Assembly: GCA_963732595.1 (NCBI GenBank) | Contig: CAVSZZ010000002.1 | Span: forward strand, 1,116,001 to 1,180,000 | Direction of reading: 5' to 3' | DNA: 64,000 bases | Source of the DNA: JAFGXF01 sp963732595 | GTDB lineage: Bacteria > Chloroflexota > Anaerolineae > Anaerolineales > Anaerolineaceae | Part shown: positions 8,061-17,689 of the stretch, in pieces | Position numbering within the stretch: position 1 is the stretch's first letter | Layout: every line of letters starts with the position of its first letter | Program-made: the position numbers and the translations under genes | The notes under the pieces: generated by a model | Seen by the model: only the letters and a program-made list of their open reading frames with translations | The model's database searches: none | Told to the model about the DNA's origin: nothing

Positions 8061-9013
8061 CCGACCAGTTACCGGACAACGCTAATGCCCAGAAACAACA
8101 AGAGCAGGATGTCTTTGGTGACCGGAATGCCTACTGGTGGGACGGTGGAAAAAAGGTAAACCCTGGGGAGGAGTTCGTTCCACGTAAGCTCGACACCCCG
8201 CTTGATAAGATCGTACGAAAACAGGGCGGGCGCAGATCACAGACCCATACCAAAATGAAAAGAGGGCGTTATATTCAAGCCAGGCCTTCGGCTGGAAAAG
8301 CAGATGATCTGGCTTTTGATGCCACCCTACGGGCTGCGGCACCTTACCAAAAACAGCGAATCGAGCAAAGGAAAACGGTAGCATTCGCAGTTGCGCCGGC
8401 TGACTACCAACGTAAAGTCAGAGTAAAACGGGCTGCGAATCTCGTGCTTTTCCTGGTGGATGCATCTTGGTCGATGGCTGTGGCCGAGCGCATGGAAGCT
8501 ACCAAGGGCGCCATTCTATCACTTTTGACCGATGCATATCAGCGGAGGGACCGAGTCGGATTGATCGTCTTTCAAAAGGACCGTGCCACTCTCGTGTTGC
8601 CTCCCACCAATTCGGTCGTCCTTGCACAACGTGCGCTGGCAGATATCCCGGTTGGTGGAAAAACGCCGCTATCAGCAGGGCTATTGATGGCCCAGGGCGT
8701 TCTATTACGAGAGCGGTTACTGCACCCGGATATCATGCCGATCTTGATCGTTTTAACAGATGGCGCTGGCAATGTAGCCATAGGTGAAAAAGCGCCCCAG
8801 CAGGAAGCCTATGATATCGCGGAAGAACTGGCAGAGGCCAAATTTAAAAGTGTTGTGATCAACATGGAGCATGCCGCATTTGATCTGGGTCTTGCGCAGC
8901 ACCTATCAGAGCACCTGAAATCTCCCTGTTATAGCCTGGGAGAACTGAAAGCCGAAAGCCTGTACCACACGGTCAGGCAGGAGATGACAGCGCAGAGTGG
9001 TGGGGTAAAGTAA
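8039..9013 (+). CDS. ChlD/BchD-like VWA half, -1 frame continuation of the chelatase gene
   Basis: Continuation of the preceding AAA+ frame, about 325 residues, beginning right after the A-run ('GTRTELTDQLPDNANAQKQQ') and open with no start needed. It carries the conserved linker of ChlD-type proteins ('WWDGGKKVNPGEEFVPRKLD', 'GRRSQTHTKMKRGRYIQ'), then a von Willebrand A domain with the MIDAS motif DxSxS as 'LVDASWSMA', a threonine/aspartate site at 'VLTDGAGN' and 'RDRVGLIVFQKDRATLVLPP'. The full I-D fusion would be about 690 residues. An ATG at 8255 is internal and is not a likely independent start because conserved sequence precedes it. Function: scaffold/integrin-binding subunit of a metal chelatase. 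Confidence 0.85.
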   Translation, partial: EGTRTELTDQLPDNANAQKQQEQDVFGDRNAYWWDGGKKVNPGEEFVPRKLDTPLDKIVRKQGGRRSQTHTKMKRGRYIQARPSAGKADDLAFDATLRAAAPYQKQRIEQRKTVAFAVAPADYQRKVRVKRAANLVLFLVDASWSMAVAERMEATKGAILSLLTDAYQRRDRVGLIVFQKDRATLVLPPTNSVVLAQRALADIPVGGKTPLSAGLLMAQGVLLRERLLHPDIMPILIVLTDGAGNVAIGEKAPQQEAYDIAEELAEAKFKSVVINMEHAAFDLGLAQHLSEHLKSPCYSLGELKAESLYHTVRQEMTAQSGGVK

Positions 9014-9035
9014 AGGTCCTGGTTGATGTCAGGTC

Positions 9036-9296
9036 TTAATCGGATTCGACTTTTTCAACCTGGGGGAAGAATTGTTTGATGGTACCTTCAACCCATCCAT
9101 GCAATGTCATGGGGGATAGAGGACAACCCAGACAGGCACCACCCAGATGGACTTTGACAACATTTTTTTCAAACGATACCAATTTAACCGAACCACCGTG
9201 GTATTGAGCGATATATGCGTCCAACTGTTCGATCAGCGCTCGAATACGCTCGTCATCGCTAAAACTCTCGGGAGGGGTTATCGTCTGACCAGCCAT
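9036..9296 (-). CDS. NifU C-terminal domain Fe-S scaffold protein
   Basis: 86 residues, a stand-alone NifU/Nfu domain. The core is 'HGGSVKLVSFEKNVVKVHLG' followed by the cluster-binding CxxC in 'GACLGCPLS', then 'TLHGWVEGTIKQFFPQV'. Stand-alone Nfu proteins carry and deliver 4Fe-4S clusters. It is transcribed with the upstream cNMP-binding gene (12-nt gap) and converges on the chelatase gene. Confidence 0.88.
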   Translation of the reverse strand: MAGQTITPPESFSDDERIRALIEQLDAYIAQYHGGSVKLVSFEKNVVKVHLGGACLGCPLSPMTLHGWVEGTIKQFFPQVEKVESD

Positions 9297-9307
9297 GTTT
9301 CTCCAGT

Positions 9308-9775
9308 TCAGGGATTCGCATCCACGCTGCTCATTAATATGGCGTATACCGTTGCGTGGGTATTTCCCATTCGGGCGGCGATCAGATCCGCCAAATGCTC
9401 AATAATAATTGTACCAGTTTCAGGAAATTGTTTGTATAACACCTGAAGGTTACGCTTGGAGATCATCATGCCTGCGCTGTCCGTGATGCTGACCGCGCTG
9501 GAGGAGTAAGTGGAGTGGCCGAGGGCTGCTGACCAACCGAAGACCTGCCCTGATGCAATACGGGTGACATCAATGGCAGGCCCGTCATACGGTTTATATC
9601 GAATTAATACCTGGCCATTATGGATGACATAGAACGACCGGGCAAGTTGACCCTGCTCAAAGATAGTGTCACCTGCAGCGGATTTCCATGTCTGGAAGAA
9701 GGGAGCAATTTGGTGTTTTTGCACATCGCTCAAGCCGGGAAAAGGGCGATCGTCTGCAGGTCGTTGTATATACAT
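9308..9775 (-). CDS. Cyclic-nucleotide-binding domain protein without DNA-binding domain
   Basis: 155 residues. The cNMP-binding beta-roll of the CRP/FNR family is clear: 'GDTIFEQGQLARSFYVIHNG' and 'SGQVFGWSAALGHSTYSSSA' (phosphate-binding cassette region). After the roll there is only a short helix ('GTIIIEHLADLIAARMGNTH') and no helix-turn-helix. It may be a sensor acting by protein contact. The cassette lacks the full consensus for cAMP, so the ligand is uncertain. Upstream of the Fe-S carrier gene in the same unit. Confidence 0.8.
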   Translation of the reverse strand: MYIQRPADDRPFPGLSDVQKHQIAPFFQTWKSAAGDTIFEQGQLARSFYVIHNGQVLIRYKPYDGPAIDVTRIASGQVFGWSAALGHSTYSSSAVSITDSAGMMISKRNLQVLYKQFPETGTIIIEHLADLIAARMGNTHATVYAILMSSVDANP

Positions 9776-9926
9776 TTCATCTAATAGTATCAGGGATGAA
9801 TTTATTTTCCAGTAATAAACTTCTTGATTAACCGGAGAGATGTAATAGTCATTTAATTAGGTGTTGATGATGGTGGCTTAGTGAAAGCAATACCACTATC
9901 GGGGGATTTGGGTTAAAATCGTTCCA

Positions 9927-10406
9927 ATGGATTTCTTATGGTCCCCATGGCGCATGAAATACGTGCAGGGAGATGTTGAACCTGTGGAATGTGTCTTTTG
10001 TTATGAGTTGTCACAGACAAATGATGGGGAGAGCCTGATCGTCTACCGTGGCAAATCTGCTTTTGCGCTGCTTAATCGTTACCCATATACTACCGGTCAC
10101 TTGATGGTGGTTCCCTTCTCACACACGGCATCCCTTGATCTCCTCGATCAAGGTACCCGTGCGGAAATGATTGAATTGACCACACAAGCGGTGGAGGTAT
10201 TGAAAAAGATCTATAAACCAGATGGCTTCAATATCGGTGCGAATATTGGCTCAGCTGCGGGGGCTGGTGTGGCAGGGCATGTCCATATTCATATCGTAGC
10301 CCGCTGGATTGGGGATACAAATTTCATATCGACACTTGGGGAAACCCGTGTTCTTCCCGAGGAATTAGGTGCAACGTATAAACGAATTTGCTCGAGCTGG
10401 AAATAA
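9927..10406 (+). CDS. HIT family nucleotide hydrolase/transferase
   Basis: 159 residues. It starts 'MDFLWSPWRMKYVQG', typical of the Ap4A-phosphorylase/HIT subgroup, with cysteines 'ECVFCYEL' that may bind zinc. The catalytic histidine triad is 'GHVHIHIVARW' near residue 118, and 'NRYPYTTGHLMVVPF' is the nucleotide-binding strand. Likely hydrolysis of diadenosine polyphosphates or AMP derivatives. TAAAAT at 9914-9919 lies 7 nt before the ATG and no ribosome site is present, so the transcript may be leaderless. Convergent with gatB. Confidence 0.88.
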   Translation: MDFLWSPWRMKYVQGDVEPVECVFCYELSQTNDGESLIVYRGKSAFALLNRYPYTTGHLMVVPFSHTASLDLLDQGTRAEMIELTTQAVEVLKKIYKPDGFNIGANIGSAAGAGVAGHVHIHIVARWIGDTNFISTLGETRVLPEELGATYKRICSSWK

Positions 10407-10450
10407 ACACAGACCTTAATGGAAACAACGCCAGGTCTTTGCGTTATTAA

Positions 10451-11912
10451 TTATTGCGAATTAAGTAGGTTTTCCAACAAGGACTTTACGACCGAAGGGT
10501 CGGCTTTCCCCTGAGATTTCCGCATCACCTGGCCGACAAACCAGCCCATGAGGGTCAGCTTGCCAGCCTTATAAGATGCAACTTCATTCGGGCAGCTTTT
10601 CAACACCTCTTCGCAGGCAGCCTGGATCGTATTTTCATCATTGACCTGAGCCAGGTTCTCTGATTTTACAATATCAGCCGGCTTTATGTGCTGTGCTTCC
10701 ACCTTATCGACCAGTGCCTTGCCGGTTGAGTTGTTGATGACACCCTTGTCCACCAGGCCGATGATCTCTACCAGGTCGGCAGGGCGTAGAAAAAGCTCGC
10801 TCGCCTGGATATTCCGCTCCTTTATTAGTCGCAGGATATCATTCATGATCCAATTGGAGACTTTCTTATGCTCTCCATTGTAATCATTGGCTGCGGCCTC
10901 AAAGAATTCAGATATATCTCTATCGCTAGTAAGGATATCTGCGTCATACTCCGGAAGGTGATATGCATCGATGAATCTCTGACGGCGTGCCAGGGGAAGT
11001 TCGGGTAGTGAGGAAAGGATTCCGTTTTTCCAGCTGTCCTCTATGCGTAAAACCAGCAAGTCTGGTTCACGAAAATAGCGGTAATCGGCCTCAGTCTCCT
11101 TGCTGCGCATTTTCTTTAAGTACACCATGGTCTTCATCCCATTCCAGAGTCCAGGCTTCAATTTTTCGCCCCGCCTCTGTCTCGCGAATCTGGCGATCGA
11201 TCTCCTTGATGATGGCATCCCGGACTGCTTCGATGGAATTTACATTTTTTATCTCGGTCTTGGGGTTGAGGTAATTCGCGCCGATCGGACGGATAGAGAC
11301 ATTGGCATCACAGCGCAGATGTCCTTTTTCCATATCGGCCTCTGATATCCCCAGCCAGCGCAATAACTGTCTAAGACGGATCAGATATTGAGCGGCCTCA
11401 TCTGCACTGCGCAGATCCGGACCGGTGACCATTTCGACGAGCGGCACACCGCACCGGTTAAAGTCGATCTGGCGTTCATTACCCAAATTTTTGGTTTTTC
11501 CTGCATCTTCCTCCAGATGCAGTTTCGTGATCCCAATGTGGCGGATGTAGCTGGTCTTGTTTAAACCGGATGAATCCGGGATGGGCAGATCCAGGAACCC
11601 CCCCTTGGCAACGGACATATCATATTGAGAGATCTGGTAGCCCTTGGGTAGATCAGGGTAAAAGTAATTCTTGCGATCGAAGTAAGATAGAGGGCGAATC
11701 TCTGCCTGCATGGCGGCTGCAAGTAACATCGCCTTTTCAACGGCCTTTTTGTTGAGGACCGGTAAAACACCTGGAAGGCCGGTGCAGACTGGGCAGATAT
11801 TGGTGTTGGGCGGGTCGTACCAAGAATCAGCTTTGCAGGAGCAAAAGATCTTAGATTTCGTGTTAAGCTGGATGTGGGTCTCAAGCCCTATGATCGGTTC
11901 ATAATCAATCAT
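10451..11912 (-). CDS. gatB: Asp-tRNA(Asn)/Glu-tRNA(Gln) amidotransferase subunit B (frame broken)
   Basis: Start ATG 11912 ('MIDYEPIIGLETHIQLNT', AGGA upstream). The N-terminal GatB domain includes 'ICPVCTGLPGVLPVLN', 'FDRKNYFYPDLPKGYQISQY' and 'IGITKLHLEEDAGK'. The frame breaks after 'WDEDHGVL' and resumes as 'KKMRSKETEADYRYFREPDL'. One surplus A near 11116 explains it. The C-terminal half has the helical and YqeY/GatB tail domain ('KLTLMGWFVGQVMRKSQGKA'). Total about 487 residues, normal for GatB. The protein binds misacylated tRNA and activates it for amidation with GatA and GatC. It is separated from gatA by a glycosyltransferase gene on the same strand. Confidence 0.92.
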
Positions 11913-11940
11913 TACTGGTCCTGTTGTATTCTTATTGATT

Positions 11941-13476
11941 TCATGGATTATCCGGGCAAACATACATCTCGGCATCATTGAATTGTTGTGCCAAGCGTAA
12001 TTCACGGATCACATCATCATGTGCGAAGCCATACATTTCGGTGGGCATCTGGCTCATGATGAATAATGGCGCATTATGACTGCACAAATATTCAGCCAGG
12101 ACATTTGTTGATGGAAAAGCTGCCAATACGGTGGGTTTACGATTGGTCCAAAAATAGATACCCATCTCACCGGTGCTGACCATATCCGTCAGATCGGGAT
12201 GTGCCTGAAGATAAGCAATGGTCTCTGAGTGATGCCAGCCGATGTTTGAATAACCGAGGCCATGGGATGATGTTTGCCGTGTGAAATCAATTGCTCGATA
12301 GGAGTAGTACACAAGAAATAATCCAATAAACATAACTATGCTCATGCGTAATAGACGGCCTGCTTTTAGCCAGATCCAGGAGGAGATCGCCATGGCCAGC
12401 GCAATGAAAATAATAAATATGGGAACCAAGTACCTTAAATTATAAATGTATAGTTCTGTTAATCCGCGTGCCAGATAGAGCATCAGAAGACAAAAAACGA
12501 TCAGGCTGCCAAGTAGAAAAGTGCCCGGCTTGAGAAGGTTGGATGCGGGCTCCGTCTTGTGGAGATGTATCGCCTTATATATCGCATAAAACAAGATGCT
12601 GGTTAATAAAGTCAGGAGTAATCCGGCGATCAGTTCGTGACCTCGCAAAAACCGCCCTGGAATGAACAGGCTGAACCAATTATATATGAACCAGATTAAC
12701 TGAGATTTATCAAAAGCTGTCTGGATATACTGCTCATATCTCATCGGATGCCCGCTCACCAGGAAGTTGCGCAGCCAATAGAACAAGATCGGAATAAGAC
12801 TCGCGATTCCAATGAGAAATGCATCTCTCAAGCGATACCCAAAGGGTTTGTGGTTCTTGGTGATCAAAACCGTCAGGCAGATTGCGGGGATCAATGGCAA
12901 CATGGCAAAGCGAGTTAGAACGGCGAGGGCCGCTCCCACAGTGGCAAGGATACCAAAGATCAGGCGATTGGATTCAATATAGACAAGCGTCGCGAGGATG
13001 CTTGCCAACATAAATGCTATGGCCAGCGCTTCGCTCATCGCCCAGCCATGGGTTTCGAGTACCACATCTGATAACAGGATAATTGCTGTTCCGATGAGAG
13101 AAAACCCAGTTGACTTGGTGATCTTTCGAATGATCAATGCCAAAAGAAACAAATTGACACCAAAGAAAAGGGCGTTTATCCAGCGGATAGAGACGAGGGG
13201 ATCGATCTTGAAAAGGCCGATCAGGCTTAATACGAAAGGTAATACAGGGCCGAAAATGTAAGACGGGTGAAAGCCATCGCCAGCCATGAATTCGCGAGCG
13301 GGTTGAATATAATAATAACTGTCATCACTCCAATATGCACCAAGCCTGGTATTGAGTAATACAATGATGACGCCTATAGCTGACAGAATTAGAAATAGAG
13401 GGATTACATGACGGACAAGCCATGCGGGGAGTCTTTCATGTAGTTTCGAGAAGAATCTTTGTTTTTGGATTGGCAT
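11941..13476 (-). CDS. GT39-like polytopic membrane glycosyltransferase
   Basis: 511 residues with about ten to twelve hydrophobic helices. The first lumenal loop has the acidic motif 'YWSDDSYYYIQPAREFMAGD', the position of the catalytic aspartates of PMT/GT-C enzymes. Later segments include 'VLETHGWAMSEALAIAFMLA' and 'LTRFAMLPLIPAICLTVLI'. The C-terminal soluble part is short. GT-C enzymes use lipid-linked sugars to glycosylate proteins or lipids outside the membrane; the substrate is unknown. It sits between gatA and gatB on the same strand with 28-nt and 21-nt gaps, so it is probably co-transcribed with the amidotransferase genes. Confidence 0.72.
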   Translation of the reverse strand: MPIQKQRFFSKLHERLPAWLVRHVIPLFLILSAIGVIIVLLNTRLGAYWSDDSYYYIQPAREFMAGDGFHPSYIFGPVLPFVLSLIGLFKIDPLVSIRWINALFFGVNLFLLALIIRKITKSTGFSLIGTAIILLSDVVLETHGWAMSEALAIAFMLASILATLVYIESNRLIFGILATVGAALAVLTRFAMLPLIPAICLTVLITKNHKPFGYRLRDAFLIGIASLIPILFYWLRNFLVSGHPMRYEQYIQTAFDKSQLIWFIYNWFSLFIPGRFLRGHELIAGLLLTLLTSILFYAIYKAIHLHKTEPASNLLKPGTFLLGSLIVFCLLMLYLARGLTELYIYNLRYLVPIFIIFIALAMAISSWIWLKAGRLLRMSIVMFIGLFLVYYSYRAIDFTRQTSSHGLGYSNIGWHHSETIAYLQAHPDLTDMVSTGEMGIYFWTNRKPTVLAAFPSTNVLAEYLCSHNAPLFIMSQMPTEMYGFAHDDVIRELRLAQQFNDAEMYVCPDNP

Positions 13477-13497
13477 TTCGATGGTCAGGTGTGATGA

Positions 13498-15093
13498 TTA
13501 AACCAATTCGCGGACGACTTTCGGAAGTTCCTGCCGCCAGGGTTCCATTTGGGTTTCAGTTTCGAAAGCATGTACCAGATTGAGCAGAGCACCTTCTGAG
13601 AAATCGGGTCCAAGCAGCTGAATTCCAATTGGGAGACCTCTGTCATCGAACCCGGTTGGAAAAGAGATCCCAGGCACCCCGGCGTGGTTAGCAGGAACGG
13701 TCAGCTGGTCGGCATATTGCATTAATACCGAATCCCCGTATACCGCTTCCATTTGGAAAGCTGTAGTTGGCGTTGTGGGGGTTAATAAGGCATCCAGACG
13801 GTATTTTCCTTCGGGATCAAATATCGCCTCAAAATCCTGCCGGATCAGGCTGCGAACTTTAAGCGCGCGCATGTAATATTGTTCACTGTACTGGGCGGCT
13901 GAGACATACATGCCCATCAGGATCCTTAATTTAGGTTGGAGTCCGAAGGCCTCCGCCCTGGTTCTGCGGTACATACGCTGCAAGTCATCCGTCCTTTCGG
14001 GTGTCCGATATCCATACTTCACCCCATCAAAACGGTGCAAGTTGGAAGCCGCTTCAACCCGGCTGATCACAAAATAGGCCGGTATACCATACTGAGTGTT
14101 CGGCATGGGTACATCCTCGATAATCTCTGCCCCCAGGTGCGACAGCACATCGGCAACATGCCTGATCGCCAGATCCATTGCCACCGGTACTGGCTGTTGC
14201 TGGAAAGTTCCGCTGGTGGGGTCTGGGAAGGTGATTCGGAAGTAGTCTGGAGAGAGCCCGATACGCTTACCCTTGACTTCCTTTTCCAGGGTGAGCAGAT
14301 AATCTTCCACGGGGACATTTGCCGCAGTGCTGTCATGCGGGTCGGCACCGGCGATTGTTTTGAGCATTATGGCTGCGTCGCGCGCTGTTCGGGCAACAGG
14401 ACCGGGGCAATCCAATGAAGAGGCAAATGCGATCAAACCATAACGGGAAACTCTCCCATAGGTGGGTTTCATGCCCACCACTCCGCAAAAAGCGGCGGGT
14501 TGCCGGATGGACCCGGCCGTATCTGTCCCCAGGGATAACGCCGACTCACCTGATGCAACGGAAGCAGCGCTCCCCCCAGATGATCCGCCGGGTACATGAT
14601 CGGTATTCCACGGATTACGGGGGGTGGGTTGAAAGGCGGAGGATTCATTGGAAGAGCCATATGTGAACTCATCAAGGTTCACTTTACCCAGGATCAATGC
14701 TCCGGCACCTTCCAGCCGGGCAACAGGGGTTGCAGTATATGGACTGGTAAAGTTGGCAAGGATCCTAGACCCGGCTGTGGAAGGCGTACCCCGTACGCAG
14801 AAGATATCCTTAATACTGACCGGCACGCCAGCCAGCTCCCCCGGATCCTCTCCTTCGGCGATTTTCCTGTCCACCGCTTCCGCCTGTGTTCGCGCCTGAT
14901 CACTGGTGACAGTTATGAATGCATGGATTTTTTGTTTGTCTTCAGAGGTGATATCACTGGTTTCTACTTGACCCGGACGCCCATCCACCAGGTTGATGCG
15001 CTCCAATGCTGAATCTAGAACCTCAATTGCGGTAACTTCACGCCGGTGTACCATGCCGGACAACTCGTAAGCTGATTGATCGCACAGTGCCAT
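13498..15093 (-). CDS. gatA: Asp-tRNA(Asn)/Glu-tRNA(Gln) amidotransferase subunit A
   Basis: 531 residues, amidase signature family. The Ser-cisSer-Lys triad is visible: lysine in 'GVPVSIKDIFCVRGTPSTAG', cis-serine in 'GGSSGGSAASVASGE' and nucleophile serine in 'LGTDTAGSIRQPAAFCG'. 'GMKPTYGRVSRYGLIAFASS' is the usual following stretch. It is slightly longer than the usual 480-490 residues through an insert around 'DPTSGTFQQQPVPVAMDLAI'. It generates ammonia from glutamine for transamidation of Glu-tRNA(Gln) or Asp-tRNA(Asn). It starts 3 nt after the gatC stop. Confidence 0.95.
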   Translation of the reverse strand: MALCDQSAYELSGMVHRREVTAIEVLDSALERINLVDGRPGQVETSDITSEDKQKIHAFITVTSDQARTQAEAVDRKIAEGEDPGELAGVPVSIKDIFCVRGTPSTAGSRILANFTSPYTATPVARLEGAGALILGKVNLDEFTYGSSNESSAFQPTPRNPWNTDHVPGGSSGGSAASVASGESALSLGTDTAGSIRQPAAFCGVVGMKPTYGRVSRYGLIAFASSLDCPGPVARTARDAAIMLKTIAGADPHDSTAANVPVEDYLLTLEKEVKGKRIGLSPDYFRITFPDPTSGTFQQQPVPVAMDLAIRHVADVLSHLGAEIIEDVPMPNTQYGIPAYFVISRVEAASNLHRFDGVKYGYRTPERTDDLQRMYRRTRAEAFGLQPKLRILMGMYVSAAQYSEQYYMRALKVRSLIRQDFEAIFDPEGKYRLDALLTPTTPTTAFQMEAVYGDSVLMQYADQLTVPANHAGVPGISFPTGFDDRGLPIGIQLLGPDFSEGALLNLVHAFETETQMEPWRQELPKVVRELV

Positions 15094-15096
15094 GGT

Positions 15097-15417
15097 CTAC
15101 TCCAACTCCGTATGTGGGATATCCGGGACGAGAATATAACGTTCCTCGGCAACTGGCACCTGCCCCAAAAGGGCTTCGACTTGTGGATATGTTTCAACCT
15201 GATCTTCCCGAAGGGGCGGGCAGATCGAAGCAGGAAAGGGAACCCCGTGACGGGCAGGCGGGGTTTTCACGTCCAGGGGTATCTGTTCCAGCTCGTGGAT
15301 GGCCTTGATCTGCTTGTTCATTTCGGTTAATAGATATCGCGATTCAGCCTGATTCAGCTCCAACGCTGCCAGATCGACCAGATGATTAAAGGTTTCTTCA
15401 GATATCACATCACTCAT
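15097..15417 (-). CDS. gatC: Asp-tRNA(Asn)/Glu-tRNA(Gln) amidotransferase subunit C
   Basis: 106 residues; helical N-terminal half 'ISEETFNHLVDLAALELNQA' and extended tail 'RHGVPFPASICPPLREDQVE', the typical GatC layout that wraps GatA and GatB. First gene of the gatC-gatA-GT-gatB unit. Divergent from the next glycosyltransferase gene, with a 113-nt gap holding the palindrome at 15499-15512. Confidence 0.9.
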   Translation of the reverse strand: MSDVISEETFNHLVDLAALELNQAESRYLLTEMNKQIKAIHELEQIPLDVKTPPARHGVPFPASICPPLREDQVETYPQVEALLGQVPVAEERYILVPDIPHTELE

Positions 15418-15498
15418 TGGTGTACCTTTAATATTTAGGTTGATATAAGGCCATTATAACCGTGTCAGGTTCCGGCGGGACGGTTAGAGGGGCATAAT

Positions 15499-15523
15499 CG
15501 TGTCTAGACACGCATGCTATAAT
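15499..15523 (+). promoter_or_regulatory. Palindromic operator and -10 box before the glycosyltransferase gene
   Basis: CGTGTCTAGACACG (15499-15512) is a perfect 14-bp palindrome ending 5 nt before TATAAT (15518-15523). The ATG at 15531 is 7 nt past the -10. A dimeric repressor bound between -35 and -10 would block the promoter. The site also lies upstream of the divergent gatC. Confidence 0.5.
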
Positions 15524-15530
15524 CCGATTA

Positions 15531-17650
15531 ATGTCTCCCACCCGGAAAAACAAAACGGTTCATAAAAATGATCCCCCGATTCTATCTGGGTTGTTAAAGC
15601 TTCTGAATGGTAAATTAAACAACCCCATTACCGGACTGCGGAGCAAGCTCACTCTTCCCATCGTTCTATTCCTTCTTGCGCTTCTTGTTTATATCCTTGT
15701 GAGAGTGATCGGGCTGGAAGAATTCCCAATATATTTCTTTACAGATGAGGCTGCCCAGACGATCCTGGCACAGGATTTCCTGCGGGATGGATTTATCAAT
15801 TACGAAGGTGAATTTTTTCCCACCTTTTTTGAAAATGGTGGCAAATATAATCTTGGTGTTTCTGTTTATGCACAAATTATCCCTTTGGTCCTGTTTGGCC
15901 GTTCGATATTTGTCACCCGCTTGGTGACGGTCTTCTTTGCAAGCTTGGCGGCGGTAACGCTGGGATTGATCCTGCGGGATATATTCAAGCTTAAGCACTG
16001 GTGGGTGGGCGTTTTGGTTTTATCGATGACACCGGTCTGGTTCCTTCATTCGCGCACAGCATTCGAAACGGCGCTGGCTGTATCCTTTTACACCTTGTTC
16101 CTCTATTTCTACTTGTTGTATCGTTTTCATGGACGTAAGCACCTCTTTATTTCATTAGTCTTTGGCGCCCTGGCATTTTATTCATACAGCCCCATGCAGG
16201 CAGTTGTGCTGATCACCGGATTGTTGTTGCTGTTCCTGGACGGTCCTTACCATTTACGTGGCAAATGGTACTTCCTGGGCGGGGGTGTTTTACTGGTTGG
16301 CGCTCAGTCTTCCGTATATCCGATTTATCTTCAATCACTATTTATGAGAGTTTCCACCAATTGCAAATGTTGGATTCCTATTGGGTGGAATCAGGCACAC
16401 TTTTCACCAAAGTATCTTCATTCCTATCAGAGTATTTCAAGGGATTAAATCCACTGTACTGGTATGGTAACCATGTTGATGAACTCTGCCGGCATGTCAT
16501 GTTGGGATATGGACACTTACCTCGAATTTTGTTTCCCTTTATGCTGATCGGATTAATTATTGGCTTGACCAGATTAAAAGACCCCTTATATAGAATACTA
16601 CTGGCCATTTTGTTGGCCTCCCCGGTGGGTGCCAGCATTGTGCAGCTAGGCATCACCCGCATTCTGGTGCTTGTTATTCCGGCATCTATTTATACTGCCA
16701 TCGGAATTTCGTGTGCTATCGATTGGATTTCACCCAGATTAAAGTTATCCCATAAGACTGTGGTAGCAATCCTTTTTTTAAGTATGGCTTCAGGAAGTAT
16801 CTACATGCTTGTGGATTCACTTAGAAATGGTGCGCTCTGGTTCCATGATTATTCCCTGGCTGGCATGCAATATGGGGCGAGGCAGATCTTTCCTGCAACC
16901 ACAGAATACCTTGAAAGGAACCCGGATCGAAAAATCATCTTGTCTCCTTCCTGGGGAAATGGCACAGATGTTGTAGCGCGTTTCATGCTGGGCGATCCGA
17001 TCCCAATTGAGCTTGGAAGCATCGATGGTTATATCAGTGACTATCGTGAAATTCCAGCGGGCACCACTTTCATCATGACTTTAGATGAATATGAGCGCTT
17101 TCTGAATAGCGACAAATTCACAAATGTAAAGTTAACCCAGATCATGAATTATCCAGACGGAACCCCCGGTTTCATGTTCGTAGATCTGGAGTATGTTCCG
17201 GACGCCAAGAAAAAATTTGATTTAGAGCGGGAATTACGCCGCGCATTACTTGTGGGAAGTATCGAGATTAATGGTGTTCTGGCTGATGTCCGTTTTTCAA
17301 GGCTGGATATGGGCGTTATTCGGCAGGCATTCGATGGGGACTTTGCCACACCGATTCGCACCCTTGAAGCAAACCCATTTGTCATTGAGTTGGATTTTAA
17401 GGAACCGATTGCTGTTAGCAAAATAAGCTTGCGGGTTGGTGGAACAACCACCAGCGCCAGCCTATATCTTGAGGCGGATGATGGCAGCACTCAGCAACTT
17501 GAGAATTATGCATATGAAGCCCCACAGCCCCAGGATATTGTTTTTATATTGGATCAACCGGTAAAAATACTCCATCTTCGCCTGGAAGTCAACAGCATTT
17601 ATGATCAGGAACCGGCGCATGTGCATCTCTGGGAAGTGACTTTCCAGTGA
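15531..17650 (+). CDS. GT39-like membrane glycosyltransferase with C-terminal beta domain (two frame breaks)
   Basis: About 705 residues when rejoined. The N-terminal half is a GT-C membrane enzyme: 'FPIYFFTDEAAQTILAQDFL' is the first loop with the acidic pair, 'WFLHSRTAFETALAVSFYTL' a conserved helix, and at least nine membrane segments follow. The C-terminal 250 residues are soluble, ending in a discoidin-like jelly-roll ('PFVIELDFKEPIAVSKISLR', 'VKILHLRLEVNSIYDQEP'). Two breaks, near 16281-16292 and 16341, each need one base skipped. The short middle piece reads 'LALSLPYIRFIFNHY' in the third frame and leads into 'YESFHQLQMLDSYW', a run expected in this family. Leaderless start inferred from the -10 box. 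Substrate unknown. Confidence 0.75.
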
Positions 17651-17689
17651 CCGAAGATTCACCTATCGATCTTTTCTAGCGAGGTATTA

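Noticed and set aside
10407..10450. Terminator between the HIT and gatB genes
   Set aside because: Only a 6-bp stem with a 16-nt loop (AGACCT/AGGTCT) is present and the tail is not T-rich.
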